DNA from: Chamaesiphon minutus PCC 6605
GTDB taxonomy: Bacteria; Cyanobacteriota; Cyanobacteriia; Cyanobacteriales; Chamaesiphonaceae
Direction of reading: 5' to 3'
Assembly (NCBI RefSeq): GCF_000317145.1
Contig: NC_019697.1
Location: 5,592,886-5,656,885 of the forward strand
DNA length: 64,000 bases
The number at the start of each line of letters is the position of its first letter. Position 1 is the stretch's first letter. Shown here piece by piece: positions 56,520-64,000 of the stretch. Below the pieces are notes generated by a model. The model saw only the letters and a program-made list of their open reading frames with translations, did not search any database and was not told the origin of the DNA. The translations under genes and the position numbers were made by a program.

Positions 56520-56834
56520 AGCCAGCAAGGCTACGTCGAGATCGAAGCCAGGAGACAGGAATACCAGCGGAAACGATGAGAGTACCTACTTATACGCCTT
56601 TATACTCCAGACTCTTCACTCCAGACTCCCAACTTTAATTCAAAAAGCCCTATCAATAAAATGAGAGAAAGGTTAACATAAGTTAATAGAAAGAAAAAAT
56701 ACAGTAAATTGCCGATTACCTACGGCAGGCTATGCCAACGCGCGGACTGGAGGAAACAACGGTTGGCAAACGGTTAATACCAGGTACAGTCAACAGTTAC
56801 CAGTCACCAAATACCAATATAGGAGAACCTTCGA
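56520..56834. other. 315-bp intergenic region upstream of ftsH
   Basis: It contains repeat-like wording (GGCAGGCTATGCCAACGCGCG near 56725) and the AGGAGA box (56821-56826) of ftsH. No gene is supported. Confidence 0.5.
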
Positions 56835-58682
56835 GTGAATAATAAGCGGTGGAGAAATGCCGGACTATACGTCTTACTGGCAGTTGTGGCGATCGCTCTG
56901 GCAACTACCTTCTTGGAAAAGCCAGCCCCAGCCCAAAAAACATTAAAATATAGCACCTTTATCCAAGAGGTCAAGCAGGGTGATATCGAGAACGTTGGCT
57001 TGAGTGCCGATCGCTCGCGTGCTGTCGTGACGGCTAAAGATGGCACCAAAGCACTCGTCAATTTACCTCCCAACGATAACCAATTAGTCAACATTTTGAC
57101 TGAAAACGTTAAGGGCAACATTTACGTTTTACCCCAGAATGATGAAAGCGTCTGGTTCCGCGTTCTGAGTAGTTTATTCTTCCCAGTATTACTGCTGGTG
57201 GGTCTATTCTTCTTGCTGCGTCGCGCCCAAAGTGGCCCTGGCAACCAAGCGATGAACTTTGGTAAATCCAAAGCCCGCGTCCAAATGGAGCCACAAACCC
57301 AAGTTACTTTTGGTGATGTTGCTGGTATCGACCAAGCGAAATTGGAACTCAATGAAGTCGTAGACTTCCTCAAAAATGCCGATCGGTTTACCGCTCTCGG
57401 TGCCAAAATTCCTAAAGGTGTCTTGTTAGTAGGCCCTCCAGGTACTGGTAAAACCCTCTTGGCTCGTGCGGTTGCAGGCGAAGCTGGCGTACCATTCTTT
57501 AGTATTTCCGGTTCGGAATTCGTCGAAATGTTCGTCGGTGTGGGTGCCTCCCGCGTCCGCGACTTGTTCGAGCAAGCCAAAGCGCAAGCTCCTTGTATCG
57601 TCTTCATTGATGAAATCGACGCAGTAGGTCGTCAACGGGGCGCAGGCTTAGGTGGCGGTAATGACGAGCGGGAACAAACCCTCAACCAATTACTGACCGA
57701 GATGGACGGATTTGAGGGCAATACGGGGATTATTATCATCGCTGCTACCAACCGTCCTGACGTACTGGATTCCGCACTATTGCGCCCAGGTCGTTTCGAT
57801 CGCCAAGTTGTGGTCGATCGTCCCGATTACGCTGGTCGTCTCGAAATCCTCAACGTTCACGCTCGTGGTAAAACACTCGCCAAAGACGTCGATCTCGAAC
57901 GCATTTCCCGTCGGACTCCCGGCTTTACAGGTGCAGACTTAGCCAACCTTCTCAACGAAGCGGCAATTCTCGCCGCACGTCGCAGCTTGACCGAAATCTC
58001 CATGGATGAAGTCAACGACGCGATCGATCGGGTATTGGCAGGGCCAGAGAAAAAAGACCGCGTGATGAGCGAGAAGCGCAAAACCCTCGTTGCTTATCAC
58101 GAAGCTGGTCACGCTCTAGTTGGTGCCCTAATGCCCGACTACGACCCCGTTCAAAAAATCAGTATCATCCCACGCGGTAATGCTGGCGGTCTAACTTGGT
58201 TTACTCCTAGCGAAGATCGGATGGAATCTGGCCTATACAGCCGCTCCTATCTGCAAAACCAAATGGCGGTCGCTTTAGGCGGTCGGATTGCCGAAGAAAT
58301 CATCTTTGGAGAAGAAGAAGTTACCACAGGTGCTTCTAATGACCTCCAACAAGTGGCTCGTGTCGCTCGCCAAATGGTAATGCGGTACGGGATGAGTGAA
58401 AAACTCGGTCCTGTCGCGCTGGGTCGTCAACAAGGCAATATGTTCCTCGGTCGCGATATCGCTTCCGAACGCGATTTCTCCGAAGAAACTGCGGCAATCG
58501 TCGATGATGAAGTCAGCCACCTAGTAGCAGAAGCCTACCGTCGGGCGAAGGATGTCTTGCTCGGTAACAAGCAGGTCTTAGACAAACTAGCCAATATGTT
58601 GGTCGATAAAGAAACTGTCGATGCTGAAGAACTTCAGGATTTACTCGCTACCAACGATGTCAAAATGGCAGCGATCGCTTAA
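56835..58682 (+). CDS. ftsH: ATP-dependent zinc metalloprotease FtsH
   Basis: 615 residues from GTG 56835, with AGGAGA eight bases upstream. Membrane AAA+ protease: TM1 (about 9-27), a periplasmic/lumenal segment, TM2 (about 110-130), an AAA domain with GPPGTGKT and [15 protein letters not shown], the second region of homology [19 protein letters not shown], and the zinc motif [17 protein letters not shown]. In cyanobacteria FtsH complexes degrade damaged photosystem II D1 protein; which of the usual four paralogues this is cannot be settled here. A strong terminator follows. Confidence 0.97.
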   Translation: MNNKRWRNAGLYVLLAVVAIALATTFLEKPAPAQKTLKYSTFIQEVKQGDIENVGLSADRSRAVVTAKDGTKALVNLPPNDNQLVNILTENVKGNIYVLPQNDESVWFRVLSSLFFPVLLLVGLFFLLRRAQSGPGNQAMNFGKSKARVQMEPQTQVTFGDVAGIDQAKLELNEVVDFLKNADRFTALGAKIPKGVLLVGPPGTGKTLLARAVAGEAGVPFFSISGSEFVEMFVGVGASRVRDLFEQAKAQAPCIVFIDEIDAVGRQRGAGLGGGNDEREQTLNQLLTEMDGFEGNTGIIIIAATNRPDVLDSALLRPGRFDRQVVVDRPDYAGRLEILNVHARGKTLAKDVDLERISRRTPGFTGADLANLLNEAAILAARRSLTEISMDEVNDAIDRVLAGPEKKDRVMSEKRKTLVAYHEAGHALVGALMPDYDPVQKISIIPRGNAGGLTWFTPSEDRMESGLYSRSYLQNQMAVALGGRIAEEIIFGEEEVTTGASNDLQQVARVARQMVMRYGMSEKLGPVALGRQQGNMFLGRDIASERDFSEETAAIVDDEVSHLVAEAYRRAKDVLLGNKQVLDKLANMLVDKETVDAEELQDLLATNDVKMAAIA

Positions 58683-58768
58683 TTTAAAAGCTAACAAAGT
58701 AGCATTGCCCACCATCTAGGTTTCAGGCATTACCGATATCACACATATCGGTGCCGATTATTCGATTG

Positions 58769-58810
58769 AAAAAGCCCTCATTAGACTCAATAGTCAGTGA
58801 GGGCTTTTTC
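58769..58810 (+). terminator. Rho-independent terminator of ftsH
   Basis: Perfect 12-bp arms AAAAAGCCCTCA / TGAGGGCTTTTT with a 17-base loop. Confidence 0.9.
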
Positions 58811-58927
58811 GTTAAAAGTAGGATGATTTCATCCTAATTTAAAAAACGATCCTGACAGATAGCTCGATCGCGATCGAGCCGACCCAAAAGGCGGTATTAT
58901 GCAACAGACAACCGGATAGAGGTATTT

Positions 58928-59506
58928 ATGTCTTGGAAACATAAGTTGGCTGCGGCAACGATCGTTTTGAGTAGCACGAGCATTACGCCGAACGTTCAAG
59001 CCCAAACGGCCAATCGCGGGTTTTCGGATTTTGTCTCCGGGGCAGGTACGATCTTATATCTGGGAGGCGGTTCGTTATTGCCACTACTTACCGATGGAGC
59101 TGATGGCGGACAACATACGCTCAGAATTCTCGATGCCGTCGGTACGAGTGCCGCATTATGTTACGGACTCAAAGAAGTCATCCGCTCGCCGCGCCCTGAT
59201 AACGAACGCGAACTCGATAGTTTCCCTAGTTGTCATGCGACAACTGCCTTTGCGTTGGCACGGGTTCAAAGTCATTACCACCCCGACTATGCGATCCTCT
59301 GGTATAGCGGTGCTGCCTTAATTGGTTATTCGCGGATCGATCTCAATCGCCACCGTGCTATCGATGTTTTAGTTGGTGCGGGTTTGGGTTACTTAGTTGG
59401 TGAAATCGAACTCGGCCAAAAACGCGGTTTGTTGTTGTTTCCGCTGATTCGTCAAGACGCTCAAGGCAATACGGTCTTGGGCTTACAAGTCAAAGGTGAG
59501 TTCTAA
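58928..59506 (+). CDS. PAP2 superfamily phosphatase
   Basis: 192 residues. Signal peptide (KLAAATIVLSSTSITPNVQAQ). PAP2 acid-phosphatase signatures are present: KEVIRSPRPD (K-x6-R-P), SFPSCHAT (P-S-G-H variant with Cys for Gly) and SRIDLNRHRAIDVLVGAGLG (S-R-x5-H-x3-D). The catalytic histidines and arginines are intact. Likely a periplasmic or membrane-side phosphatase of lipid phosphates or similar. AGAGG lies seven bases before the ATG. Confidence 0.86.
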   Translation: MSWKHKLAAATIVLSSTSITPNVQAQTANRGFSDFVSGAGTILYLGGGSLLPLLTDGADGGQHTLRILDAVGTSAALCYGLKEVIRSPRPDNERELDSFPSCHATTAFALARVQSHYHPDYAILWYSGAALIGYSRIDLNRHRAIDVLVGAGLGYLVGEIELGQKRGLLLFPLIRQDAQGNTVLGLQVKGEF

Positions 59507-59694
59507 ACTAGCTAAGAGCTAGCTAAATAGTAATAAAATTGTCTAAATCGGACATTGATTACCAATTAGTGGTTAAATTTTTAGTATTCAATTTTTATCT
59601 GCCAATATTCTTAATATTTGCTGGAAAAAGTGGCAGATACTTCCAAAGCAGTCTAGAGTAAGAAGTAGTGGAGACCATCGGTCGGAGGTTGTGA

Positions 59695-60318
59695 ATGAGT
59701 CAGCAGAATCCTTACGAGCAGCTAGGTGTAGCAGAAGATGCCACCTTTGAAGAGATTCAAGCTGCAAAACAACGTGTAATTGCCCAATTAGGTGGCGATC
59801 GACAGTTACAAGATAATATCGAAGCAGCCTATGATGCGATCTTAATGGAACGTCTCAAGCTGCGTCAGCAAGGTAAGATTAAGGTGCCAGAAGGGATTAG
59901 ATTTCCGGAGAAGTTGCCCTCAGCAGCTCCTAAATTCACATCTTTATCCGTTCCAAATTCGCCAAGCTGGTTGGGGGATACTTTCGAGCGTCCGAGTCAA
60001 TCGCAGCTTTTAACAACTTCTGGTGTATATACAGTGTTAGGTGGGGCGACATTAGTACCCAGTATTGCTTATAGTATGTTACCGACGATCCTCGCTTTTG
60101 GGGCTGGATTTAGCCTTTATTTTATCAATCAAAAGCAACGTCGTTTTAAGCGCGCCGTTTTGGGCACGCTTGTTGCGTTGCTCGTCGGTATCGTGGTAGC
60201 AAATTTATTAGTCAATTATGCGCATCTACCAGTAAATCAAATTGGCCTTCGCGGTGAGATTTTTGCTGGATTGTTAACTCTAATCCTCTTATGGGTGGCA
60301 AGTAGTTTCACAAAGTAA
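59695..60318 (+). CDS. CPP1-like family membrane protein
   Basis: 207 residues. The N-terminal J-like region NPYEQLGVAEDATFEEIQAAKQRVIAQL lacks the HPD motif. Three to four membrane helices follow (about 103-120, 128-145, 155-175, 185-203). This is the layout of the chloroplast CPP1 / cyanobacterial homologue family; plant CPP1 protects protochlorophyllide oxidoreductase. Carrying that role to this protein is inference. GGAGG lies nine bases before the ATG. Confidence 0.85.
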   Translation: MSQQNPYEQLGVAEDATFEEIQAAKQRVIAQLGGDRQLQDNIEAAYDAILMERLKLRQQGKIKVPEGIRFPEKLPSAAPKFTSLSVPNSPSWLGDTFERPSQSQLLTTSGVYTVLGGATLVPSIAYSMLPTILAFGAGFSLYFINQKQRRFKRAVLGTLVALLVGIVVANLLVNYAHLPVNQIGLRGEIFAGLLTLILLWVASSFTK

Positions 60319-60387
60319 CCCAAGTTAGTAACTAATTTAGGGTGAGCACAGATACCTGGCTTCTAGAAGTTAGGTATTTGGAATTCC

Positions 60388-61380
60388 TTAACTCGTTCTC
60401 TTCACTAAAATAGCGACAGCCGCCACAATCTTCTCTGGCTGGTCGATCCAGACAAAATGACTGCTGCGATCGGCTGAAATTTGCTGCGTATTAGTAGATA
60501 GTTGGAGCAGCGCGAGATGAATTCGATCGCGAACTCGATCTGCTGCGGATAGAGAGAATAATTTAATGCCAAATAACGGACGCAAAAAAGTTTGTGATTT
60601 AATACTAACTATCGGCAGATCGCCTAAGCGATCTGCTATTTTTAATTGACGACTGCTAGTATCTAAATTCCACATTTCTCGCCCCATTGTCAGCCAATGT
60701 CGAGCAAAATAAAATGACCTTTTGACATATTGTCGATCGAGTGCGGGAAACTTTTTAAGTTCGGGTTTAATTAACTCAAATACGCCAATTTCGCCTAATA
60801 CTCTGACAATGCCTAATGCCGCACCGATCGCCACAAATCCAAAACTCAGTGTAAAAAATCCCTTGAGCAATCCGACGCTCAATGGTAGCGATAGCATCGA
60901 ATCCTCATGCAAACCATCGGTCAATACTATCCCCTGCACTCGATCGGGATATCGATGGGCGTATAAACGCAAATTATAACTACCAAAAGAATCGCCCACT
61001 AAAATATACGGTGGGTGAATTTCGGCAATAGTTAATAACTCGTCCAATTCATCAATAATTTGTTGACTGTTACGCGGTTGCAACGAACTAGAACTCCAAC
61101 CATATCCAGCTCGATCGTAAATACAGACTCTGGTAATTTTGGCTAGTTCATCGATTAATAAATATCCCTCTACTCCCCCTAAACTAGCATCGACGACAAC
61201 CGTAACCTCTCCCGTACCGCGCAAGCAAATGTGCCTAACTCCTCGATCGTTCAGAGTTACCAATTTACCTGGCGGCAAAAGAGATCGTCGATCGCGATAA
61301 CTAGCAATCTGATGGTAAATTGTAGTAGCAGCAAGGCCAATAATCTCCACGATCTGGATCGGTGACAAGCTATGAAACAT
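60388..61380 (-). CDS. Alpha/beta hydrolase
   Basis: 330 residues from ATG 61380; the longer frame (to 61509) runs through a tandem repeat and is rejected. Alpha/beta-hydrolase fold: VVVDASLGGVEGYLLIDELA, CIYDRAGYGWSSSSLQ, the nucleophile elbow ILVGDSFGSYNLRLYAHRYP (G-D-S-F-G) and a late HFVWIDQPEKIV supplying the catalytic His. An N-terminal hydrophobic stretch may anchor it. Substrate unknown. Confidence 0.85.
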   Translation of the reverse strand: MFHSLSPIQIVEIIGLAATTIYHQIASYRDRRSLLPPGKLVTLNDRGVRHICLRGTGEVTVVVDASLGGVEGYLLIDELAKITRVCIYDRAGYGWSSSSLQPRNSQQIIDELDELLTIAEIHPPYILVGDSFGSYNLRLYAHRYPDRVQGIVLTDGLHEDSMLSLPLSVGLLKGFFTLSFGFVAIGAALGIVRVLGEIGVFELIKPELKKFPALDRQYVKRSFYFARHWLTMGREMWNLDTSSRQLKIADRLGDLPIVSIKSQTFLRPLFGIKLFSLSAADRVRDRIHLALLQLSTNTQQISADRSSHFVWIDQPEKIVAAVAILVKRTS

Positions 61381-61385
61381 ACTGG

Positions 61386-61434
61386 ATAGTGAATAGTGAA
61401 TAGTGAATAGTGAATAGTGAATAGTGAATAGTTG
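61386..61434. repeat. 7-bp tandem repeat ATAGTGA
   Basis: Six perfect copies (61386-61427) and one degenerate copy, starting five bases upstream of the alpha/beta hydrolase ATG, in the divergent promoter region shared with pgeF. Confidence 0.95.
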
Positions 61435-61493
61435 ATAGTAAACTTGAACGCAACTTTCCTGTTCTATTGTTCCCAGTCTCCCCGTCTCCCCGT

Positions 61494-61528
61494 CCCCTCG
61501 TCTCCCCATCTACCCATCCACCCCTACC
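61494..61528. repeat. 8-bp-type pyrimidine-rich repeat upstream of pgeF
   Basis: CTCCCCGT/CTCCCCAT units pass into CTACCCATCCACCC, like the arrays at 20408 and 39515, and end about a dozen bases before the pgeF ATG. Confidence 0.55.
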
Positions 61529-61539
61529 CCCTAACCCCT

Positions 61540-62319
61540 ATGTGGCAGTGGCAAAATTCGTCGGAATTACCCTACTTAACATGCGATTTACTCGCCGATT
61601 GGCAGCATGGCTTTTTTACCCGTCAGTTTGCCCCCCGCGAACCCCACGAACTTACGCCATTTTTAGCTGCTAATGCCAGTACCCATCGTCTCAAACAGAT
61701 CCACGGCAAAATCGTCCTGACACCGAGCGAAATTGCCACTACTGCCGACATCGAAGTAGAGACGGGATATGCTCTAGGCGATGGAATTGCAACAGAAGCA
61801 GCCGTGCAAGCGGTCTGGGTGGCGAGTGCCGATTGCAATCCCATTCTGATCGCCAATCGCCACACGGGTCATGTTGCGGCGGTACATGCAGGCTGGCGCG
61901 GTACCTCCTTGAAAATTGCCACTGTCGCAGTCGAGCGATTACTGTCACAGGGTGGCAGCCTTGAAGATATTATCGTCGCGATCGGTCCCGCGATCGCAGG
62001 TGAAGTGTATCAAGTAACGGCCCAAGTCGGGTTAGAAGTATGCGCCTCGATCGACCCAGAATCGCTCACAGGCGATCTTGACACCGATTTAAAGGTTGTC
62101 ATGGCAATGCCCAATTCACCTTTATTGCCGGACGGGCAAGCGGGCAGAGTACGCTTAGATGTTCGTCGGGTCAACCAGTTGCAACTCGAAGGTTTGGGTC
62201 TAGCTCCACACCAAATTGCGATCGCGCCTCACTGTACTTTTCAGGAACCGGACTATTTTTTCTCGTACCGTCGCGAAAAACTTAAGAAGATCCAATGGTC
62301 GGGCATTGTCAGTAATTAA
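61540..62319 (+). CDS. pgeF: Peptidoglycan-editing factor PgeF / multicopper polyphenol oxidase-like protein
   Basis: 259 residues from ATG 61540; earlier in-frame codons (61432) only translate repeat DNA. YfiH/DUF152 fold. Signatures are ADCNPILIANRHTGHVAAVHAGWRGTSLKIA, IGPAIAGEVYQV and a late HCTFQEPDYFFSYRR, giving the conserved Cys/His zinc site. In E. coli the protein removes L-Ser misincorporated into peptidoglycan; purine nucleoside and laccase activities are reported for relatives. No Shine-Dalgarno, as the repeat abuts the start. Confidence 0.88.
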   Translation: MWQWQNSSELPYLTCDLLADWQHGFFTRQFAPREPHELTPFLAANASTHRLKQIHGKIVLTPSEIATTADIEVETGYALGDGIATEAAVQAVWVASADCNPILIANRHTGHVAAVHAGWRGTSLKIATVAVERLLSQGGSLEDIIVAIGPAIAGEVYQVTAQVGLEVCASIDPESLTGDLDTDLKVVMAMPNSPLLPDGQAGRVRLDVRRVNQLQLEGLGLAPHQIAIAPHCTFQEPDYFFSYRREKLKKIQWSGIVSN

Positions 62320-62535
62320 ACTTGCTCATTCGGGTTAAGAAGAGCCTGGAGACTGGAAATCGGCGGCGGGACTCGAACAAAGCAAATATCCTTAACCCGT
62401 TAGCGTAGCCTCTCCGACAGGAGCAACTTAGGTTAAACTTGCTATTTCGATCCCAACGATAAATCCCTCGATTTGTGCCATTTACAGACAGACATCGAGG
62501 GATCGATCGAGATAAATTTCTAAACTAGGCTACAA
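62320..62535. other. Intergenic region between pgeF and moeB
   Basis: Minus-strand wording GTTCGAGTCCCGCCGCCG (62362-62380) looks like a tRNA T-loop and 3' acceptor, but the T-stem does not pair, so it is a fragment. A repeat piece (TAGCGTAGCCTCTCCGACAGGAG, about 62401) and the moeB terminator follow. Confidence 0.4.
62462..62503 (-). terminator. Stem-loop downstream of moeB
   Basis: AATCCCTCGAT (62462-62472) pairs with ATCGAGGGAT (62494-62503), with a loop of about 20 bases. It lies about 30 bases past the moeB stop. Confidence 0.55.
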
Positions 62536-63708
62536 CTAATACTCCAGTACTGAAGGATCTACTTCCCGACTCCAAGCCTGAATGCCACCTTTGACATTCG
62601 TGCCCTCAATTCCAGCTTCCTTGAGGATGGCTAGAGCTTTGGCCGAGCGACCGCCCATTTTACAATGAGCGATGAGACGATGACCGTTGAGAGCGGCTTT
62701 GACCTGCTCTACACCCTTACCCTGTTCGATATCTGGGAGGGGAATTAGGATCGAGCCAGGAATTTTAGCAATGTCATACTCATTGGGATTACGAACGTCA
62801 ATTAAGACAAAATCGTCAGCACCACTATCGATGAGTTGTTTGAGTTCTGTTACTGTCATTTCTGCTAGCATACTTTGTTGTTCGGCTTCAGCCGCCTTCG
62901 CTTGCGGAATTCCACAAAACTGTTCGTAATCGATTAATTTCTCAATTACCGGACGGACGGGATTGGGTCGCAGTTTCAACTCGCGGAACTTCATGTCTAG
63001 GGCATTATATAACATCAAGCGACCGCTGAGCGTCGTCCCCTGACCGAGGATAATCTTGATCGTCTCCGTCGCCTGAATCACACCGATGATGCCAGGAAGA
63101 ACGCCTAAAACCCCTCCTTCGGCACATGAGGGCACCATGCCTGGTGGCGGGGGTTCTGGATACAAATCGCGATAGTTTGGTCCACCCTGATAGTTAAAGA
63201 CCGTCGCTTGTCCTTCAAACCGGAAAATCGACCCATATACGTTGGGCTTATCTAATAAAACGCAAGCATCATTGACTAGATAGCGCGTGGGGAAGTTATC
63301 TGTCCCATCTACGACAATATCATAAGGACGAATGATGTCTAACGCGTTCGCCGAACTCAATGCCGTCTCATAGAGGTCTACTTGACAGTAGGGATTTATT
63401 TCATGAATCCGGTTTTTCGCCGATTCAATTTTGGGTTTGCCAACCCAAGAAGTGCCATGAATGACTTGACGTTGAAGATTGGAATGGTCAACAACATCAA
63501 AATCGACAATGCCCAGGCGACCGATGCCTGCGGCAGCTAAATAGAGTAATAATGGCGAACCAAGTCCCCCCGTACCTACACAGAGTACGCTGGCGGCTTT
63601 GAGACGTTTTTGACCGTCTAAGCCCACTTCTGGGAGGATCAGATGCCGCGAATAGCGGGCATATTCTTCAGGTAGTAACTGGATTTCGTCCAGATTCGGA
63701 TCGAGCAT
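62536..63708 (-). CDS. moeB: Molybdopterin-synthase adenylyltransferase MoeB with C-terminal rhodanese domain
   Basis: 390 residues. The ThiF/MoeB/E1-like part (1-270) has RYSRHLILPEVGLDGQKRLKAASVLCVGTGGLGSPLLLYL (ATP loop) and VDGTDNFPTRYLVND, with PSCAEGGVLGVLPG holding the transfer cysteine. The rhodanese domain (about 285-388) has FVLIDVRNPNEYDIAKIPGS and the persulfide loop HCKMGGRSAKAL. It adenylates the C-terminus of MoaD or ThiS and can donate sulfur. In cyanobacteria and plants this MoeZ/CNX5-type fusion is usual. It is transcribed alone. Confidence 0.94.
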   Translation of the reverse strand: MLDPNLDEIQLLPEEYARYSRHLILPEVGLDGQKRLKAASVLCVGTGGLGSPLLLYLAAAGIGRLGIVDFDVVDHSNLQRQVIHGTSWVGKPKIESAKNRIHEINPYCQVDLYETALSSANALDIIRPYDIVVDGTDNFPTRYLVNDACVLLDKPNVYGSIFRFEGQATVFNYQGGPNYRDLYPEPPPPGMVPSCAEGGVLGVLPGIIGVIQATETIKIILGQGTTLSGRLMLYNALDMKFRELKLRPNPVRPVIEKLIDYEQFCGIPQAKAAEAEQQSMLAEMTVTELKQLIDSGADDFVLIDVRNPNEYDIAKIPGSILIPLPDIEQGKGVEQVKAALNGHRLIAHCKMGGRSAKALAILKEAGIEGTNVKGGIQAWSREVDPSVLEY

Positions 63709-64000
63709 AGCTAGTTTAGTTAAAGCTGATGATTGGTGAGTTCAACAGCGATCGCCAAGAGGTGTGGTATCTAGAAACTAGCACTCCGACCGTCGCCGTT
63801 CGCGTTGGTGTCAGCATCGCCTACCGTTAAGCACGGCGGTAGATCTACCAAATCGGTCTCCATTCAGATGTCTTTAAATCGGACACTGTTTACCAGACTG
63901 ATGGTTAATATTCTACCTCGTTTGCGCAGCATCTTCCCTGAAGAATAGTGTCGCGGCTCGATCGTTGTCTTCAGGGCGATTCATGGCAATTGTATCGATT
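63709..64000. other. Terminal intergenic region
   Basis: Upstream region of moeB with repeat-like palindromic wording (CCGTTAAGCACGGCGG near 63820). No gene seen before the window ends. Confidence 0.4.

Noticed and set aside
61381-61509. N-terminal extension of the alpha/beta hydrolase
   Set aside because: Encoded by the ATAGTGA array (repeating FTIHYSL); the ATG at 61380 fits the family.

Overview
ORGANISM. The window reads as the chromosome of a cyanobacterium. CGATCG/GCGATCGC (HIP1-type) words occur throughout coding and intergenic DNA. Many genes belong to families typical of cyanobacteria: the DUF3086, DUF2808, DUF2232, PknG-like kinase, CPP1-like and Npun_F5749-type flavoprotein families, SigC, an AdoCbl-dependent RNR and a GH57 enzyme. 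The species cannot be fixed from sequence alone. No rRNA, intact tRNA, CRISPR array, transposase or prophage was seen. LAYOUT. 1-2.0 kb: 3' part of clpC with a good terminator. 2.0-4.4 kb: small accessory patch holding a protein that looks like two NuiA-like (nuclease inhibitor) units in tandem, an inverted-repeat remnant, and a toxin-antitoxin-like pair. 4.4-9.2 kb: PknG-like kinase, a small secreted protein and a GH57 enzyme. 9.2-11.5 kb: second accessory patch, with a retropepsin-like protein and its small partner, then an AT-rich two-gene unit (soluble protein plus four-helix membrane protein) whose plan resembles lambda RexA/RexB. 11.7-29 kb: mainly metabolism (monomeric isocitrate dehydrogenase, phosphoglucomutase/phosphomannomutase, glgB, class II RNR, M16 peptidase, MFS transporter). 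29-41.5 kb: Spx-like protein, GAF-GGDEF-EAL protein, glcE, glyS, lipid kinase, plsY, DUF3086 protein and small secreted or membrane proteins. 41.6-45.3 kb: the conserved rpmH-rnpA-PH-yidC-khpB-DUF177 cluster for ribosome and membrane-protein biogenesis; the spacers around yidC are filled by 7-bp repeats. 45.5-64 kb: thiO, a FAD/NAD(P)-binding protein, a NeuD-like acyltransferase, DUF2232, GNAT, DUF2808, sigC, a J-domain protein, Uma2, a class IV aminotransferase with a duplicated 3' end, ftsH, PAP2, a CPP1-like protein, an alpha/beta hydrolase, pgeF and a moeB-rhodanese fusion. HOW IT FITS TOGETHER. Most of the window is core cyanobacterial housekeeping: glycogen and sugar-phosphate metabolism (glgB, GH57, PGM/PMM), protein quality control and export (clpC, ftsH, yidC, M16), and lipid synthesis (plsY, lipid kinase). 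The candidates for something undescribed lie in the accessory patches. The strongest is the RexAB-like pair at 10036-11524. The tandem NuiA-like protein and the two small toxin-antitoxin-like pairs follow. These assignments rest on remembered family patterns and gene layout, not on a database search. Several intergenic spacers carry short tandem repeats (7-8 bp) that abut start codons.
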